From NCBI GenBank assembly GCA_900544285.1, contig UQUT01000002.1, positions 1-64,000 of the forward strand: a stretch of 64,000 bases of DNA, written 5' to 3'. The stretch is from an uncultured Eubacterium sp. (lineage in GTDB: Bacteria > Bacillota > Clostridia > Oscillospirales > CAG-272). Of this stretch, positions 52,869 through 62,263 are shown piece after piece (positions within the stretch are counted from its first letter, which is position 1; each line of letters starts with the position of its first letter). Both the position numbers and the translations under genes were made by a program. The notes beneath the pieces were generated by a model, which did not search any database, was not told the DNA's origin, and worked only from the letters and a program-made list of their open reading frames with translations.

Positions 52869-53801
52869 TCAGTCCGCAAAGAGCGGTGTGGAGAGGTATC
52901 TGTCGCCGGTGTCCGGGAAAAGAACAACTATGTTCTTCCCTGCGTTTTCGGGGCGTTTTGCAAGCTCAATCGCCGCGGAAAGTGCCGCACCGGACGAAAT
53001 TCCGACAAGCACGCCCTCTTTTTTGCCGATCAGCTTACCGGTTGCGAAAGCGTCCTCGTTTGAAACGGGGATTATCTCGTCATAAACCTTCGTGTCAAGC
53101 ACGTCGGGAACAAAGCCCGCGCCGATTCCCTGAATCTTATGCGCTCCTGCAACACCCGTTGAAAGTACAGCAGAGGTTGCAGGCTCAACCGCCACGATTT
53201 TTACGTCGGGCTTTCTGGATTTGAGATATTCGCCGACGCCCGTTATCGTTCCGCCCGTGCCGACGCCCGCAACGAAAAAGTCAACTTTTCCGTCCGTATC
53301 TTCGTAAATTTCGGGACCTGTATGCTCAAAATGCGCCTTAGGGTTTGCGGGATTTACAAACTGCCCGGGGATAAAGCTGTTCGGTATTTCTTTTGCAAGT
53401 TCGTCCGCTTTTTCAATCGCGCCCTTCATTCCTTTTGTGCCGTCTGTCAGAACAAGTTCTGCGCCGTATGCCTTCATTATCTGTCTGCGCTCGACGGACA
53501 TCGTTTCCGGCATTACGATTATAATTCTGTAACCCCTTGCAGCCGCAACGGATGCAAGCCCTATCCCTGTATTTCCGGAGGTCGGCTCGATTATAACAGA
53601 GCCCTTTTTGAGAAGTCCCTTCTCCTCCGCGTCATCTATCATCGCCTTTGCAATTCTGTCCTTGACGGAGCCCGCCGGATTGAAATACTCCAGCTTTGCG
53701 AGGATTTTCGCTTTCAGTCCGAGCTCTTTTTCTATGTGAGTCAGCTCCATAAGCGGCGTGCCGCCGATGAGCTCATCTGCAGATCTGTATATCTTTGACA
53801 T
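52869..53801 (-). CDS. cysK: Cysteine synthase (O-acetylserine sulfhydrylase)
   Basis: 310 residues from ATG 53,801, after AAGGAG. It is a PLP enzyme making cysteine from O-acetylserine and sulfide. The Schiff-base lysine is in PAGSVKDRIAKAM, the substrate loop is PTSGNTGIGLA and the PLP-phosphate loop is GTGGTITGVGEYL. It is the first gene of the cysK-rrf2 operon. An in-frame start at 53,837 is upstream of the ribosome-binding site and unlikely. Confidence 0.97.
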   Translation of the reverse strand: MSKIYRSADELIGGTPLMELTHIEKELGLKAKILAKLEYFNPAGSVKDRIAKAMIDDAEEKGLLKKGSVIIEPTSGNTGIGLASVAAARGYRIIIVMPETMSVERRQIMKAYGAELVLTDGTKGMKGAIEKADELAKEIPNSFIPGQFVNPANPKAHFEHTGPEIYEDTDGKVDFFVAGVGTGGTITGVGEYLKSRKPDVKIVAVEPATSAVLSTGVAGAHKIQGIGAGFVPDVLDTKVYDEIIPVSNEDAFATGKLIGKKEGVLVGISSGAALSAAIELAKRPENAGKNIVVLFPDTGDRYLSTPLFAD

Positions 53802-53838
53802 AATTCTTTTCTCCTTTTTGTTGGTTTGTCGTCTCAAT

Positions 53839-53893
53839 CCCTACCTATCGGGTAGGTTGGTATTATAATAGCGCATCGTGGGGCATTTGTCAA
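53839..53893 (-). promoter_or_regulatory. cysK promoter with palindromic operator
   Basis: TTGACA (53,893-53,888), 17 nt, TATTAT (53,870-53,865). Immediately downstream, CCTACCTATCGGGTAGG (within 53,839-53,860) is an inverted repeat like CymR/IscR-type Rrf2 sites and would cover the transcription start, so binding should repress. Confidence 0.82.
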
Positions 53894-53953
53894 TGGTTTT
53901 TTGCGAAAAAATCTTTGATTTTCCCCGCAAAAACGCATTTTTTTCAAATAATA

Positions 53954-53982
53954 TTGAAAAAATCCCGCCGGAATGATATATT
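53954..53982 (+). promoter_or_regulatory. Promoter of the GH94-like gene
   Basis: TTGAAA (53,954-53,959), 17 nt, TATATT (53,977-53,982), 31 nt before ATG 54,014. Confidence 0.65.
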
Positions 53983-54013
53983 ATTCGTAGTAATAAATTA
54001 AGGTGGAATTGCA

Positions 54014-56905
54014 ATGGCTCTTACAAGAGAAAACGCGCGGGACGAAATACAGTCCCTGCATAAAGATCCGAAGGTCGTTTTCGGAGATAAAGCCGAAAAT
54101 ATAACCGACGTCACCGAGACAGACGGTGGGCTTCTCTGCGTCTGCGGGCTTCCCTTTTATGCGCCTATATGCTTGGCACTTGAAAATGACGAGGTCATCT
54201 CCCGCTATCTTTCGGAATACCGCGGATGTGATAATCTTTTCTCGTTTTCAAAAGACTCAGTCCGTCATTTTTCGGGCAGGAACGAAATTTCTCTCCCGAA
54301 AGAAATATCGGAAAGACTTATCGGGCTTGCCTCTGCCGTTGTTTGCGCAAGGGGCAGGATAGGCGATGAAGGCGAGCATATAATAGACCTCAAAACGCCG
54401 AAAATCGGCTGTCATTACGATATAAACCTCCTCCTTGGTAACAGAACGGGGTTCCCCTCGCCTATGATGACAACGCCGAAAAGCGCGGTCGATTCGCTCG
54501 GCAGAGGGTCTTTCCGCGCAGGTGCGGCAAAACAGGTGCTTGCGACAAGATACACTCTCAACCCCGAGGAAAACGGCGACCCAGCAAACCGCCAGTTTTA
54601 TATATATGAAGGCGGCAGACAGATATTCTATTCTGCAAACATCGGGGAAAACGTCAGAACCGCGGTTTGCCGTCATATGAGAAACAGAACCGTCATCGAA
54701 TACGAAACGGAATGCGGGCTGAAAATAAAGAGAACAATATTCATCCTTCCGCAGGACGAAGGTATGCCGGAGGCTACGGAAGCACAGATTATGAATATTG
54801 AAAACACATCCGGAAAAGACAGAACACTCCGGATTGTCGCAAGCGGCTGCTTCGGGCTTTGCTCGCCCGAGTCAATGATGAACGACATCATCTATGCAAG
54901 CGTCACCTGGGAGGGCGGCGTCACCTGCGAGAACGGCAAGCCCGTTTTCATAACGCCTCACCCGAACCCGAAATATCTTTCTCCGCAGAAGCGATTTGCA
55001 ACTCTTATTTCGGGCGGCAAATGCTTTGATGACTACTGCACGAGCTATTCCGAGTTCATCGGAAACGGCTCGCTTGAGCACCCCGCAGGCGGGGCAAGGC
55101 TTTCGTCAAAGAAAGCGAGAAAAACCGTGTCCTTCTTTGCTATGGAAAAGTCGGTCACCGTAAAATCGGGCGAAAAAGCGGAGCTTCTGTCGCTCGTCGG
55201 AATGATGACCGTCGCCGACGGAGACGACGCGCCGTTCCTCTCCGCTCTTGAAAAGTTGCTTGAAAAATACAGAGCAGACGGCGCGGCAGAGGAGGCGCTC
55301 GAAAGACAGATAAAATTCCAATCGGACTTTGCGTCATATATCAAAATATCATCCGGCAATAGACTCTTTGACACCTACACAGGCGAAAATCTGCCATTTC
55401 AGGTCTGTTATCAGTCGTTTGTGTCACGATCGTTTGCGTGGGCGCAGAAGGCTTTCCGCGAGATAGGTTTCCGCGAAATTCAGGATGTTGAAGCCGCACT
55501 TTATTATTTCGTTTCGATGGGCAAAAGCGGTCTCGTGCGCGAAATGCTTCTTTCGTGGGTTCGCAACGTATATGAAATGGGATATACAAACCATAATTTC
55601 TATGAAACCGGCAAAGAACCCGGTATCTGCTCCGATGACGGGCTCTGGCTTGCGCAGGCGGTTTACAGATACGTCATCCTTACGGGGGACACGGATTTTC
55701 TTCTGACGGAAGAGGTCACCGCCGAGGGCACGAGCCGCAGAACCGTTTTTGAAACGCTGCTGAAAACCGTCGAATACAGCGGAAAGATTTCCGTCGGTGC
55801 TCACGGCCTGCCTCTTATGGACCGGGGCGACTGGAACGACTGTCTGCGTCTTGACGCCGATTTTCTCTCCGGCCCCGAAAAGCAGGCAAAATACGCGGAG
55901 CAGCTAAGAAAAAACGGACAAAAATACGGCGTACCGTTTGAAAACAACCTCTCGGAAAGCGTTATGAACGCGTTCCTTCTGAAAATCGCATATGACGAAA
56001 TTTCGGAGCTTGCAGATATGCTCGGAAAAGCGAGGGTAGAGGAAGGAATAAGAAAGAATTCAGAGGAGCTTACAGCGAAAATTCAGCAGAGCTGCTGGAA
56101 AAACGGATTTTTCGTCCGCGCGATGATAGGAGGCGACAGAGGAGCCGGCTATCTCGGCTCCGCGGGCGACGGACTCGGCGCAGACGACAGCATCGACGGC
56201 ACGTACTATCTCAATTCCTTTTCATGGTCGATACTTTCGGGCGTTGCGACGGAAAATCAGATTTCCGAAATGCTCGGAAAGGTCAATAAATATCTTCGCA
56301 CCGGCGCGGGACTGAAGCTCTGCACGCCGGCGGCGCTCGAAAGGCTGAAGGCGGGCAATTCCGCCGTCAACTATTTTCCGGGAGACAGAGAAAACGGCGG
56401 CGTTTTCAAGCACGCAAATATGATGGCGACCGCCGCAATGCTGAAAGCCGCAAAGCAGGTAAAAGACGAAACTCTCGCCGCTGCGCTTGCTTCCCTCGCA
56501 TTTGAGACAATCGGCTTCATTTTGCCTTATAAAACTCTTGAAAATCCGTTCGTTCTGAAGGGCAACCCGCGCTACTGCACGCAGTACAACAACAGTCAAT
56601 CCGGAGAAAACATCGGTCCTATGCTCTCCGGTACGGCGAGTTGGCTTGCGCTGACGCTCTTTGAAATGCTCGGCATTGAATATACAAAGGACGGCATTTC
56701 CCTTTCGCCGGTCATTTTCCCCGGCAAAACGGAAATGAGCTATAAGATCAAGACGGGCGGAGCGACGCTTGACGTAACCGTCAGAAAGCCGCTCGGCTTT
56801 GCGAGGATCGGCGGAAAAACGCTGTGTACACTCGACGGCGCCCCCTCATCGCTCACCCTGCCCCGCGGCATAAAAGGCGAGCACAAAATAGTCATTACAT
56901 TATAA
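54014..56905 (+). CDS. GH94-like glycoside phosphorylase
   Basis: 963 residues, intracellular. An N-terminal beta-sandwich (about 1-300) precedes an (alpha/alpha)6 barrel with the acid motif DRGDWNDCL near residues 602-610 (DWNDxL in cellobiose phosphorylases), then a C-terminal segment with NPRYCTQYNNSQSGENIG. GH94 enzymes phosphorolyse beta-linked disaccharides to sugar 1-phosphates. The length is larger than cellobiose phosphorylase (~800) and the sugar is unknown. It may be co-transcribed with the aminopeptidase 17 bp downstream. Confidence 0.85.
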   Translation: MALTRENARDEIQSLHKDPKVVFGDKAENITDVTETDGGLLCVCGLPFYAPICLALENDEVISRYLSEYRGCDNLFSFSKDSVRHFSGRNEISLPKEISERLIGLASAVVCARGRIGDEGEHIIDLKTPKIGCHYDINLLLGNRTGFPSPMMTTPKSAVDSLGRGSFRAGAAKQVLATRYTLNPEENGDPANRQFYIYEGGRQIFYSANIGENVRTAVCRHMRNRTVIEYETECGLKIKRTIFILPQDEGMPEATEAQIMNIENTSGKDRTLRIVASGCFGLCSPESMMNDIIYASVTWEGGVTCENGKPVFITPHPNPKYLSPQKRFATLISGGKCFDDYCTSYSEFIGNGSLEHPAGGARLSSKKARKTVSFFAMEKSVTVKSGEKAELLSLVGMMTVADGDDAPFLSALEKLLEKYRADGAAEEALERQIKFQSDFASYIKISSGNRLFDTYTGENLPFQVCYQSFVSRSFAWAQKAFREIGFREIQDVEAALYYFVSMGKSGLVREMLLSWVRNVYEMGYTNHNFYETGKEPGICSDDGLWLAQAVYRYVILTGDTDFLLTEEVTAEGTSRRTVFETLLKTVEYSGKISVGAHGLPLMDRGDWNDCLRLDADFLSGPEKQAKYAEQLRKNGQKYGVPFENNLSESVMNAFLLKIAYDEISELADMLGKARVEEGIRKNSEELTAKIQQSCWKNGFFVRAMIGGDRGAGYLGSAGDGLGADDSIDGTYYLNSFSWSILSGVATENQISEMLGKVNKYLRTGAGLKLCTPAALERLKAGNSAVNYFPGDRENGGVFKHANMMATAAMLKAAKQVKDETLAAALASLAFETIGFILPYKTLENPFVLKGNPRYCTQYNNSQSGENIGPMLSGTASWLALTLFEMLGIEYTKDGISLSPVIFPGKTEMSYKIKTGGATLDVTVRKPLGFARIGGKTLCTLDGAPSSLTLPRGIKGEHKIVITL

Positions 56906-56922
56906 TAAAGGAAGGATAAATT

Positions 56923-58149
56923 ATGAAAAAAACAGTTTTACAGAATTATGCGCGTCTTATCGCAAGAAAGGGCGTGAACGTTCAGAAAGGTCAGGATGTT
57001 GTCATCCGCGCTGACCTCGATCAGCCCGAATTTGTAAAAATGGTGGCAGAGGAATGTTATAAAGCGGGCGCACGCCTTGTCTCTGTCGACTGGTCATATC
57101 AGCCGATGGCAAAGGTGACATACCGTCACTGCAAGACCTCCGTTCTTTCAAAGGTTGAGGAATGGTCGCTGAAAAAGCTCGAACACCGCGCGGACACCCT
57201 CCCCGCTATGATATATCTCGAAAGCGAAGATCCGGACGGTCTCAAGGGCATTAACCAGAAGAAGGTTGCGGAGGTTCAGCAGAAGCAATATCCGATTATA
57301 AAGCCTATTCGTGACAGAATGGAAAACAAGTATCAATGGTGCATTGCCGCAGTTCCGGGCGAAAAATGGGCAAAGAAGGTATTCCCGAATCTCCGCAAGA
57401 GCGCAGCAATTGAAAAGCTCTGGGAAATGATTCTTTATACCTCCCGCGCAGACGGCGCAGACCCCGTCGCCGCTTGGGACGAGCACAACGCAGATCTCTC
57501 CTCCCGTTGCAAATATCTCAACGGTATTCACGCAACCGAGCTCCGCTATCACTCCTCAAACGGTACTGATTTCAAGGTCGGACTTATCCCCGAAGCTGTC
57601 TTTGCGGGTGGCGAGGAAGGAACAATCGGCGGCACGCTCTATAACCCGAACATCCCCTCAGAAGAAGTCTATACCTCCCCGATGAGAGGCAAGGCAGAAG
57701 GAACTGTCGTTGCAACGCGTCCCCTTTCATACAGAGGCGAACTTATTGAAAATTTCTCCGTCACCTTCAAGGACGGAAAAGTCGCAGACGTAAAGGCGGA
57801 AAAAAACGAAGCACTTTTGCGCTCTATGATATCTATGGACGAAGGTGCGTCATATCTCGGCGAATGTGCCCTTGTTCCATATGATTCGCCGATAAGAAAC
57901 TCGGAGGTTACCTTCTTCAATACGCTTTTTGATGAAAATGCTTGCTGTCACCTCGCTCTCGGCGCGGGATTTGAAAACTGTATCGAAGGCTTCGAAACAA
58001 AAACTCTTGAAGAATGTCATAAGCTCGGCGTAAATGACTCTATGATTCACGTTGACTTTATGATAGGCTCGCCCGATCTTTCAATCGACGCTGTCGGCGC
58101 GGATGGCAAAATTTATCCCATCTTCCGCGACGGCAACTGGGCATTCTGA
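56923..58149 (+). CDS. M29-family aminopeptidase
   Basis: 408 residues, typical of AmpS/PepS/AmpT. The metal-binding Glu and His residues lie in the C-terminal domain (LIPEAVFAGGEEGT, DEGASYLGECALV, NTLFDENACCHLALG, HVDFMIGSPDL). It removes N-terminal residues from peptides in the cytosol. It starts after AAGGAAGG. No obvious functional link to the GH94 gene upstream. Confidence 0.94.
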   Translation: MKKTVLQNYARLIARKGVNVQKGQDVVIRADLDQPEFVKMVAEECYKAGARLVSVDWSYQPMAKVTYRHCKTSVLSKVEEWSLKKLEHRADTLPAMIYLESEDPDGLKGINQKKVAEVQQKQYPIIKPIRDRMENKYQWCIAAVPGEKWAKKVFPNLRKSAAIEKLWEMILYTSRADGADPVAAWDEHNADLSSRCKYLNGIHATELRYHSSNGTDFKVGLIPEAVFAGGEEGTIGGTLYNPNIPSEEVYTSPMRGKAEGTVVATRPLSYRGELIENFSVTFKDGKVADVKAEKNEALLRSMISMDEGASYLGECALVPYDSPIRNSEVTFFNTLFDENACCHLALGAGFENCIEGFETKTLEECHKLGVNDSMIHVDFMIGSPDLSIDAVGADGKIYPIFRDGNWAF

Positions 58150-58165
58150 TAAAATCAAATATACG

Positions 58166-58199
58166 AAAATATCCACCCGCGAAAGGGTGGGTATTTTTT
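58166..58199 (+). terminator. Terminator after the M29 aminopeptidase
   Basis: AATATCCACCC-gcgaaa-GGGTGGGTATTTTTT, 20 bp after the stop. Between it and the metal operon (58,200-58,332) no gene is seen. Confidence 0.88.
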
Positions 58200-58332
58200 G
58201 CTTTTGCTCTCCGAAATATGCTTATATTGAGCTTTTTCGCATTATTTTTTGTCGGATTTCCGAAGCAAAAAACCGCAAACCTCCCCACCATATATTTTTT
58301 ATAATTTTTTCAGACTTTTTTTCAAAAACCTA

Positions 58333-58370
58333 TTGACAAACATGAACATATGAATATAATTACATATGTA
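58333..58370 (+). promoter_or_regulatory. Promoter/operator of the metal-efflux operon
   Basis: TTGACA (58,333-58,338), 16 nt, TATAAT (58,355-58,360). ATGAACATATGAATA and ACATATGT in 58,342-58,369 form an imperfect palindrome like ArsR/SmtB operators and overlap the promoter, so the ArsR protein encoded next probably represses it until metal binds. Confidence 0.82.
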
Positions 58371-58409
58371 CAAACGAGAAGATGATTAAATCATCGGAAA
58401 GGAACCAAA

Positions 58410-58775
58410 ATGGCACAGGAAATAAAAAACCCGCAGGACAGCGAATATCTCGCGGCAAGGGAGGACGTTGTGAAAAAAGTGCTGGACAGTCAGCCGGCGG
58501 AAGAATATCTTTATGACCTCGCGGAGCTTTTCAAGGTATTCGGCGATTCGACAAGAATCAGAATACTATATGCCCTCTTTGAAAGTGAACTGTGCGTCGG
58601 CGATATGGCGCAGCTGCTCGGAATAAGCCAGTCGGCTGTCAGCCACCAGCTGAAAATTTTGAAGGACGCAAAGCTCGTCCGCTTCCGCAGAGACGGAAAA
58701 ATCATTTTCTATATGCTCGATGACGACCACGTCAGAACAATGCTCAGCATGGGCATGGAACACGTTGAAGAATAA
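58410..58775 (+). CDS. ArsR/SmtB-family metal-responsive repressor
   Basis: 121 residues. Winged helix with LFKVFGDSTRIRILYALFE, recognition helix ISQSAVSHQLKILKDAKLV and wing RRDGKIIFYML. The dimer-interface alpha5 ligands of the SmtB/CzrA Zn site are present as DxH..HxxE (DDHVRTMLSMGMEHVEE). An ELCVGD motif is in the alpha3 position, with one Cys. It is the first gene of an operon with an HMA protein and a P-type ATPase; it likely senses Zn, Cd or Co and derepresses the operon. Confidence 0.94.
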   Translation: MAQEIKNPQDSEYLAAREDVVKKVLDSQPAEEYLYDLAELFKVFGDSTRIRILYALFESELCVGDMAQLLGISQSAVSHQLKILKDAKLVRFRRDGKIIFYMLDDDHVRTMLSMGMEHVEE

Positions 58776-58799
58776 AAAATAATCAAAGGAGAAAAAATT

Positions 58800-59015
58800 A
58801 TGAAAACTTATGATATCGACGTAGACTGCGCGGCTTGTGCGCTCAAAATGGAAGATGCCGCAAAGAACACGGACGGCGTAAAGGATGCTCAGGTCAGCTT
58901 TATGACTCTCAAAATGAAGGTCGATTTTGCAGACGGCGCAGATGAAAAATCCGTCATGAAGCAGGTCAGAAAGAATTGCAAAAAAGTTGAGAGCGACTGC
59001 GACATATATATTTAA
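58800..59015 (+). CDS. Stand-alone heavy-metal-associated (HMA) domain protein
   Basis: 71 residues with the ferredoxin-like HMA fold and the metal motif CAAC in DVDCAACALKME. It would bind a metal ion and pass it to the P-type ATPase encoded 15 bp downstream, which lacks its own HMA domain. Further acidic and Cys residues at the end (CKKVESDCDIYI) may assist. Cytosolic. Confidence 0.9.
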   Translation: MKTYDIDVDCAACALKMEDAAKNTDGVKDAQVSFMTLKMKVDFADGADEKSVMKQVRKNCKKVESDCDIYI

Positions 59016-59030
59016 GAGAGGCGATTTCAA

Positions 59031-60914
59031 ATGACAAGAAAACAAAAACGGGTACTTATCAGAATAATTGCGTCTGCCGTGCTTCTCGCCGCTGCGATTG
59101 TTCTCGACAAATTTCTTGAACCGAGCAAGTATCTGAGGATTGCAATTTATCTTGTTCCCTATTTTGTCATAGGCTATGACATTCTGAGAAAAGCCGTCCT
59201 CGGGATTTTCCATGGGCAGGTCTTTGACGAAAACTTCCTTATGGCAGTTGCAACGGTCGGTGCGGTCGGTCTCGGCGACTTCAAAGAAGGCGTTGCCGTT
59301 ATGCTCTTTTATCAGGTCGGCGAGCTCTTCCAGAGCATTGCCGTCGGCAAGAGCAGAAAGAGTATCTCCGCTCTTATGGATATCAGACCGGACTATGCGA
59401 ACGTCGAAAAGGACGGAAAGCTCGTCCGTGTTGACCCTTCGGAGGTTGAGATCGGCACGGTTATAACCGTTAATCCCGGCGAAAAAGTGCCGATAGACGG
59501 CATAATCGAAGAAGGAAGCACGACTCTCAACACAAGCGCTCTGACGGGCGAAAGCCTTCCGCGTGACGCAAAAACCGGTGATGAAGTCATCAGCGGCTCC
59601 GTCAATATGACGGGCGTTATCCGCGTGAAAACGACAAAGAGCTTCGGCGAGTCGACGGCCTCCAAAATTCTCGACCTTGTTGAGAATTCAAGCATGAAAA
59701 AGTCACGCTCGGAGAACTTCATAACAAAGTTTGCCCGCTATTATACCCCGATTGTCTGCGCAGGCGCACTCATTCTGGCTGCCGTTCCGCCGATATTCAA
59801 CGTAATTGCGGGAAATCCGTCCCAATGGCAGGATTGGCTGACAAGAGCGTTTACGTTCCTTGTAATCAGTTGCCCGTGTGCCCTCGTCATTTCGATTCCG
59901 ATGAGCTTTTTCAGCGGTATCGGTTGCGCCTCCAAAAACGGTATTCTTGTAAAAGGGTCGAACTATCTCGAAGCGCTTTCAAACACGAAATATACCGTGT
60001 TTGATAAGACCGGCACGCTTACAAAGGGCGTGTTTGAGGTCACGGGCATTTACCCCGAAGACGGCGTATCGGTCGATGATCTTCTCCGTCTTGCCGCGCT
60101 TGCCGAAAGTGCGTCAAGTCATCCGATAAGCCAGAGCATCAGGTCGGCTTACGGAAAAGATATCTCGCAGGAAGACGCAAGCGACATCAAGGAGATCGCA
60201 GGACACGGCGTCAGCGCTACGGTCGACGGAAGCACGATTTGCGCGGGCAACAAAAAGCTCATGACGCTCTGCGGAGCAAGTATCACATCCGAGCATAATG
60301 ACGGAACAGTTGTCTACGTTGCAAAGGACGGAAAATATATCGGCTGTATCACGATTTCGGACGTTGTCAAGCCCGATTCAGAGCAGGCGATGACAGAGCT
60401 TAAAGCAGCAGGAATAAAAACCGTCATGCTGACGGGCGACTCAAAAGCCACAGCCGAGAAGGTTGCCGGCAACCTCGGAATAGACACCGTCAGAAGTGAG
60501 CTCCTCCCCGCCGACAAGGTCAGCGAAGTTGAAAAGCTCCTTGCCGGAAAGCAGAAGGGCGAAACGCTGGCGTTCGTCGGCGACGGAATAAACGATGCAC
60601 CCGTTCTCTCCCGTGCGGATATCGGAATTGCGATGGGCGCGCTCGGCAGTGACGCGGCAATCGAAGCGGCGGACGTTGTCCTTATGGACGATAAGCCCTC
60701 AAAGATCGCTCTTGCGATGAAGATATCCAGAAAAACGCTGAGAATAGTCAAGGAAAACATTGTCTTTGCGCTCGCTGTCAAGTTCGTGTGCCTCGTGCTC
60801 GGAGCAATCGGCATAGCAAATATGTGGATTGCGATTTTCGCCGATGTCGGCGTAATGGTGATCGCCGTGCTCAATGCAACAAGAGCTCTCAAGATAAAAA
60901 ATAACACACAATAA
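59031..60914 (+). CDS. P1B-type heavy-metal-exporting ATPase (Zn/Cd/Pb/Co group)
   Basis: 627 residues. It pumps metal ions out of the cell using ATP. The CPC transport motif is in SCPCALVIS (about 281), the phosphorylated Asp in DKTGTLTKG (about 324), ESASSHPIS has the HP locus, and GDGINDAPVL the hinge. A C-terminal Asp (IFADVGVMVIAVLNA) is characteristic of the ZntA-like group. No N-terminal HMA domain is present; the upstream small protein supplies it. The operon's ArsR-type repressor fits divalent-metal control. Confidence 0.95.
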   Translation: MTRKQKRVLIRIIASAVLLAAAIVLDKFLEPSKYLRIAIYLVPYFVIGYDILRKAVLGIFHGQVFDENFLMAVATVGAVGLGDFKEGVAVMLFYQVGELFQSIAVGKSRKSISALMDIRPDYANVEKDGKLVRVDPSEVEIGTVITVNPGEKVPIDGIIEEGSTTLNTSALTGESLPRDAKTGDEVISGSVNMTGVIRVKTTKSFGESTASKILDLVENSSMKKSRSENFITKFARYYTPIVCAGALILAAVPPIFNVIAGNPSQWQDWLTRAFTFLVISCPCALVISIPMSFFSGIGCASKNGILVKGSNYLEALSNTKYTVFDKTGTLTKGVFEVTGIYPEDGVSVDDLLRLAALAESASSHPISQSIRSAYGKDISQEDASDIKEIAGHGVSATVDGSTICAGNKKLMTLCGASITSEHNDGTVVYVAKDGKYIGCITISDVVKPDSEQAMTELKAAGIKTVMLTGDSKATAEKVAGNLGIDTVRSELLPADKVSEVEKLLAGKQKGETLAFVGDGINDAPVLSRADIGIAMGALGSDAAIEAADVVLMDDKPSKIALAMKISRKTLRIVKENIVFALAVKFVCLVLGAIGIANMWIAIFADVGVMVIAVLNATRALKIKNNTQ

Positions 60915-60938
60915 GCCGGTTTACAAAAAGTCAGTTAC

Positions 60939-60968
60939 AAAAACGGAGTGAAAATTCACTCCGTTTTT
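60939..60968 (+). terminator. Terminator of the metal-efflux operon
   Basis: AAAAACGGAGTG-aaaatt-CACTCCGTTTTT, 25 bp after the ATPase stop codon. Confidence 0.92.
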
Positions 60969-61042
60969 ATTATTTTGCTATTTATTTTTCCGTATTTTGT
61001 GATATACTATCTCTATCAAAGATTTTATAAGAGGTTTTTGTT

Positions 61043-62263
61043 TTGAATTCCGCAAAAATTACGCCCGTGCTCCTCGGCGCGGATCTTAATTCATATAGCG
61101 TTGCGCGCGCATTTTCCGAATATTGCGGTGCAATTTCGTATGCGTTCGGGAAATACCCCCTCGGAGCGACGAATCACAGCGATATAGTAAAATTCGCGGT
61201 CGAAAAAGGGCTCTCGGATGACAGCGTAACCGTTTCCCTTCTCGTCTCATTTGCCGAAAATCACGCAGGCGAGGAGCTTTATCTCTTCGGCTGTACGGAC
61301 GAATATGCCGAAATGATCATCCGCAACAGAGACGTGCTTTCAAAATATTATTTCTGCCCATGCGTCACAGCCGGCATGGCGGAGACGCTCGGAACAAAGG
61401 AATCGTTTTATTCGATGTGCGAAAAATACGGTATTCCTTATCCGAAAACGTTCATCCTCCGCCCCGATAACAAAGCGGATTCTCTCTCCGAAGAGATTCT
61501 CGGCTTTTCATACCCGGTGATAATCAAGCCGTCTCATTCCTCGTCATACTGGAAACACCCGTTTGACGGAATAAAAAAGGTCTACTGTGCAAAAAACGAA
61601 GATGAGGCAAAGGCGATTGCAGGAAAAATCTTCGGCGCAGGCTATGAAGAATCGCTCATAATTCAGGATATGATACCCGGCGGAGATGACATGATGTACG
61701 TTCTCACCTGCTATTCCGGCACGGACGGAAAAGTTAAAAAAGCGTGTCTCGGTCACGTGCTTCTTGAAGACCACACGCCGAAGGGGCTCGGCAATCACAC
61801 AGCCGTCATAACTGAAAATCATCCGGAAATTACCGATATTCTTATAAAATTTCTTGATGAGATCGGCTATATGGGCTTTTCGAATTTCGATATAAAATAC
61901 GACTCGCGCGACGGAAAGTTCAAGGTGTTTGAGATCAACCTGCGTCAGGGCAGAAGCAATTATTATGTTACCTCGGCAGGACAAAACATCGCAAAGACCG
62001 TAATCTATGACCGTCACGGTCTGCTTTCGGGCGACTGCGAAATCTGCCAAACCGAAGTTTTCTGGCATACGGTTCCGAAGCCAATCGTATATAAATATGC
62101 AGACAAAGAAACGGTGAAAAAGCTGAAAAGCCTTGTGCGGAGCGGAAAATCATTCTCTTCGCTCTGGTATGGAAAGGATTTGAAAAATCCGAAGAGGCTG
62201 TTTTTTGTCGCCGTGCACAACTTCCGTTATTACGGAAAATACAGAAAAAACGGAGATATATAA
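61043..62263 (+). CDS. ATP-grasp carboxylate-amine ligase, probable D-aspartate ligase
   Basis: 406 residues from a TTG at 61,043, preceded by AGAGG. The start PVLLGADLNSYSVARAFSEY is typical of the D-aspartate ligase group. ATP-grasp signatures are YPVIIKPSHSSSYWK, IIQDMIPGGDDM and FEINLRQGRSNYY. Known relatives (Aslfm type) add D-aspartate to the lysine side chain of peptidoglycan precursors. The adjacent aspartate racemase and MurE genes support such a cell-wall role. Substrate preference is inferred. Confidence 0.78.
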   Translation: MNSAKITPVLLGADLNSYSVARAFSEYCGAISYAFGKYPLGATNHSDIVKFAVEKGLSDDSVTVSLLVSFAENHAGEELYLFGCTDEYAEMIIRNRDVLSKYYFCPCVTAGMAETLGTKESFYSMCEKYGIPYPKTFILRPDNKADSLSEEILGFSYPVIIKPSHSSSYWKHPFDGIKKVYCAKNEDEAKAIAGKIFGAGYEESLIIQDMIPGGDDMMYVLTCYSGTDGKVKKACLGHVLLEDHTPKGLGNHTAVITENHPEITDILIKFLDEIGYMGFSNFDIKYDSRDGKFKVFEINLRQGRSNYYVTSAGQNIAKTVIYDRHGLLSGDCEICQTEVFWHTVPKPIVYKYADKETVKKLKSLVRSGKSFSSLWYGKDLKNPKRLFFVAVHNFRYYGKYRKNGDI

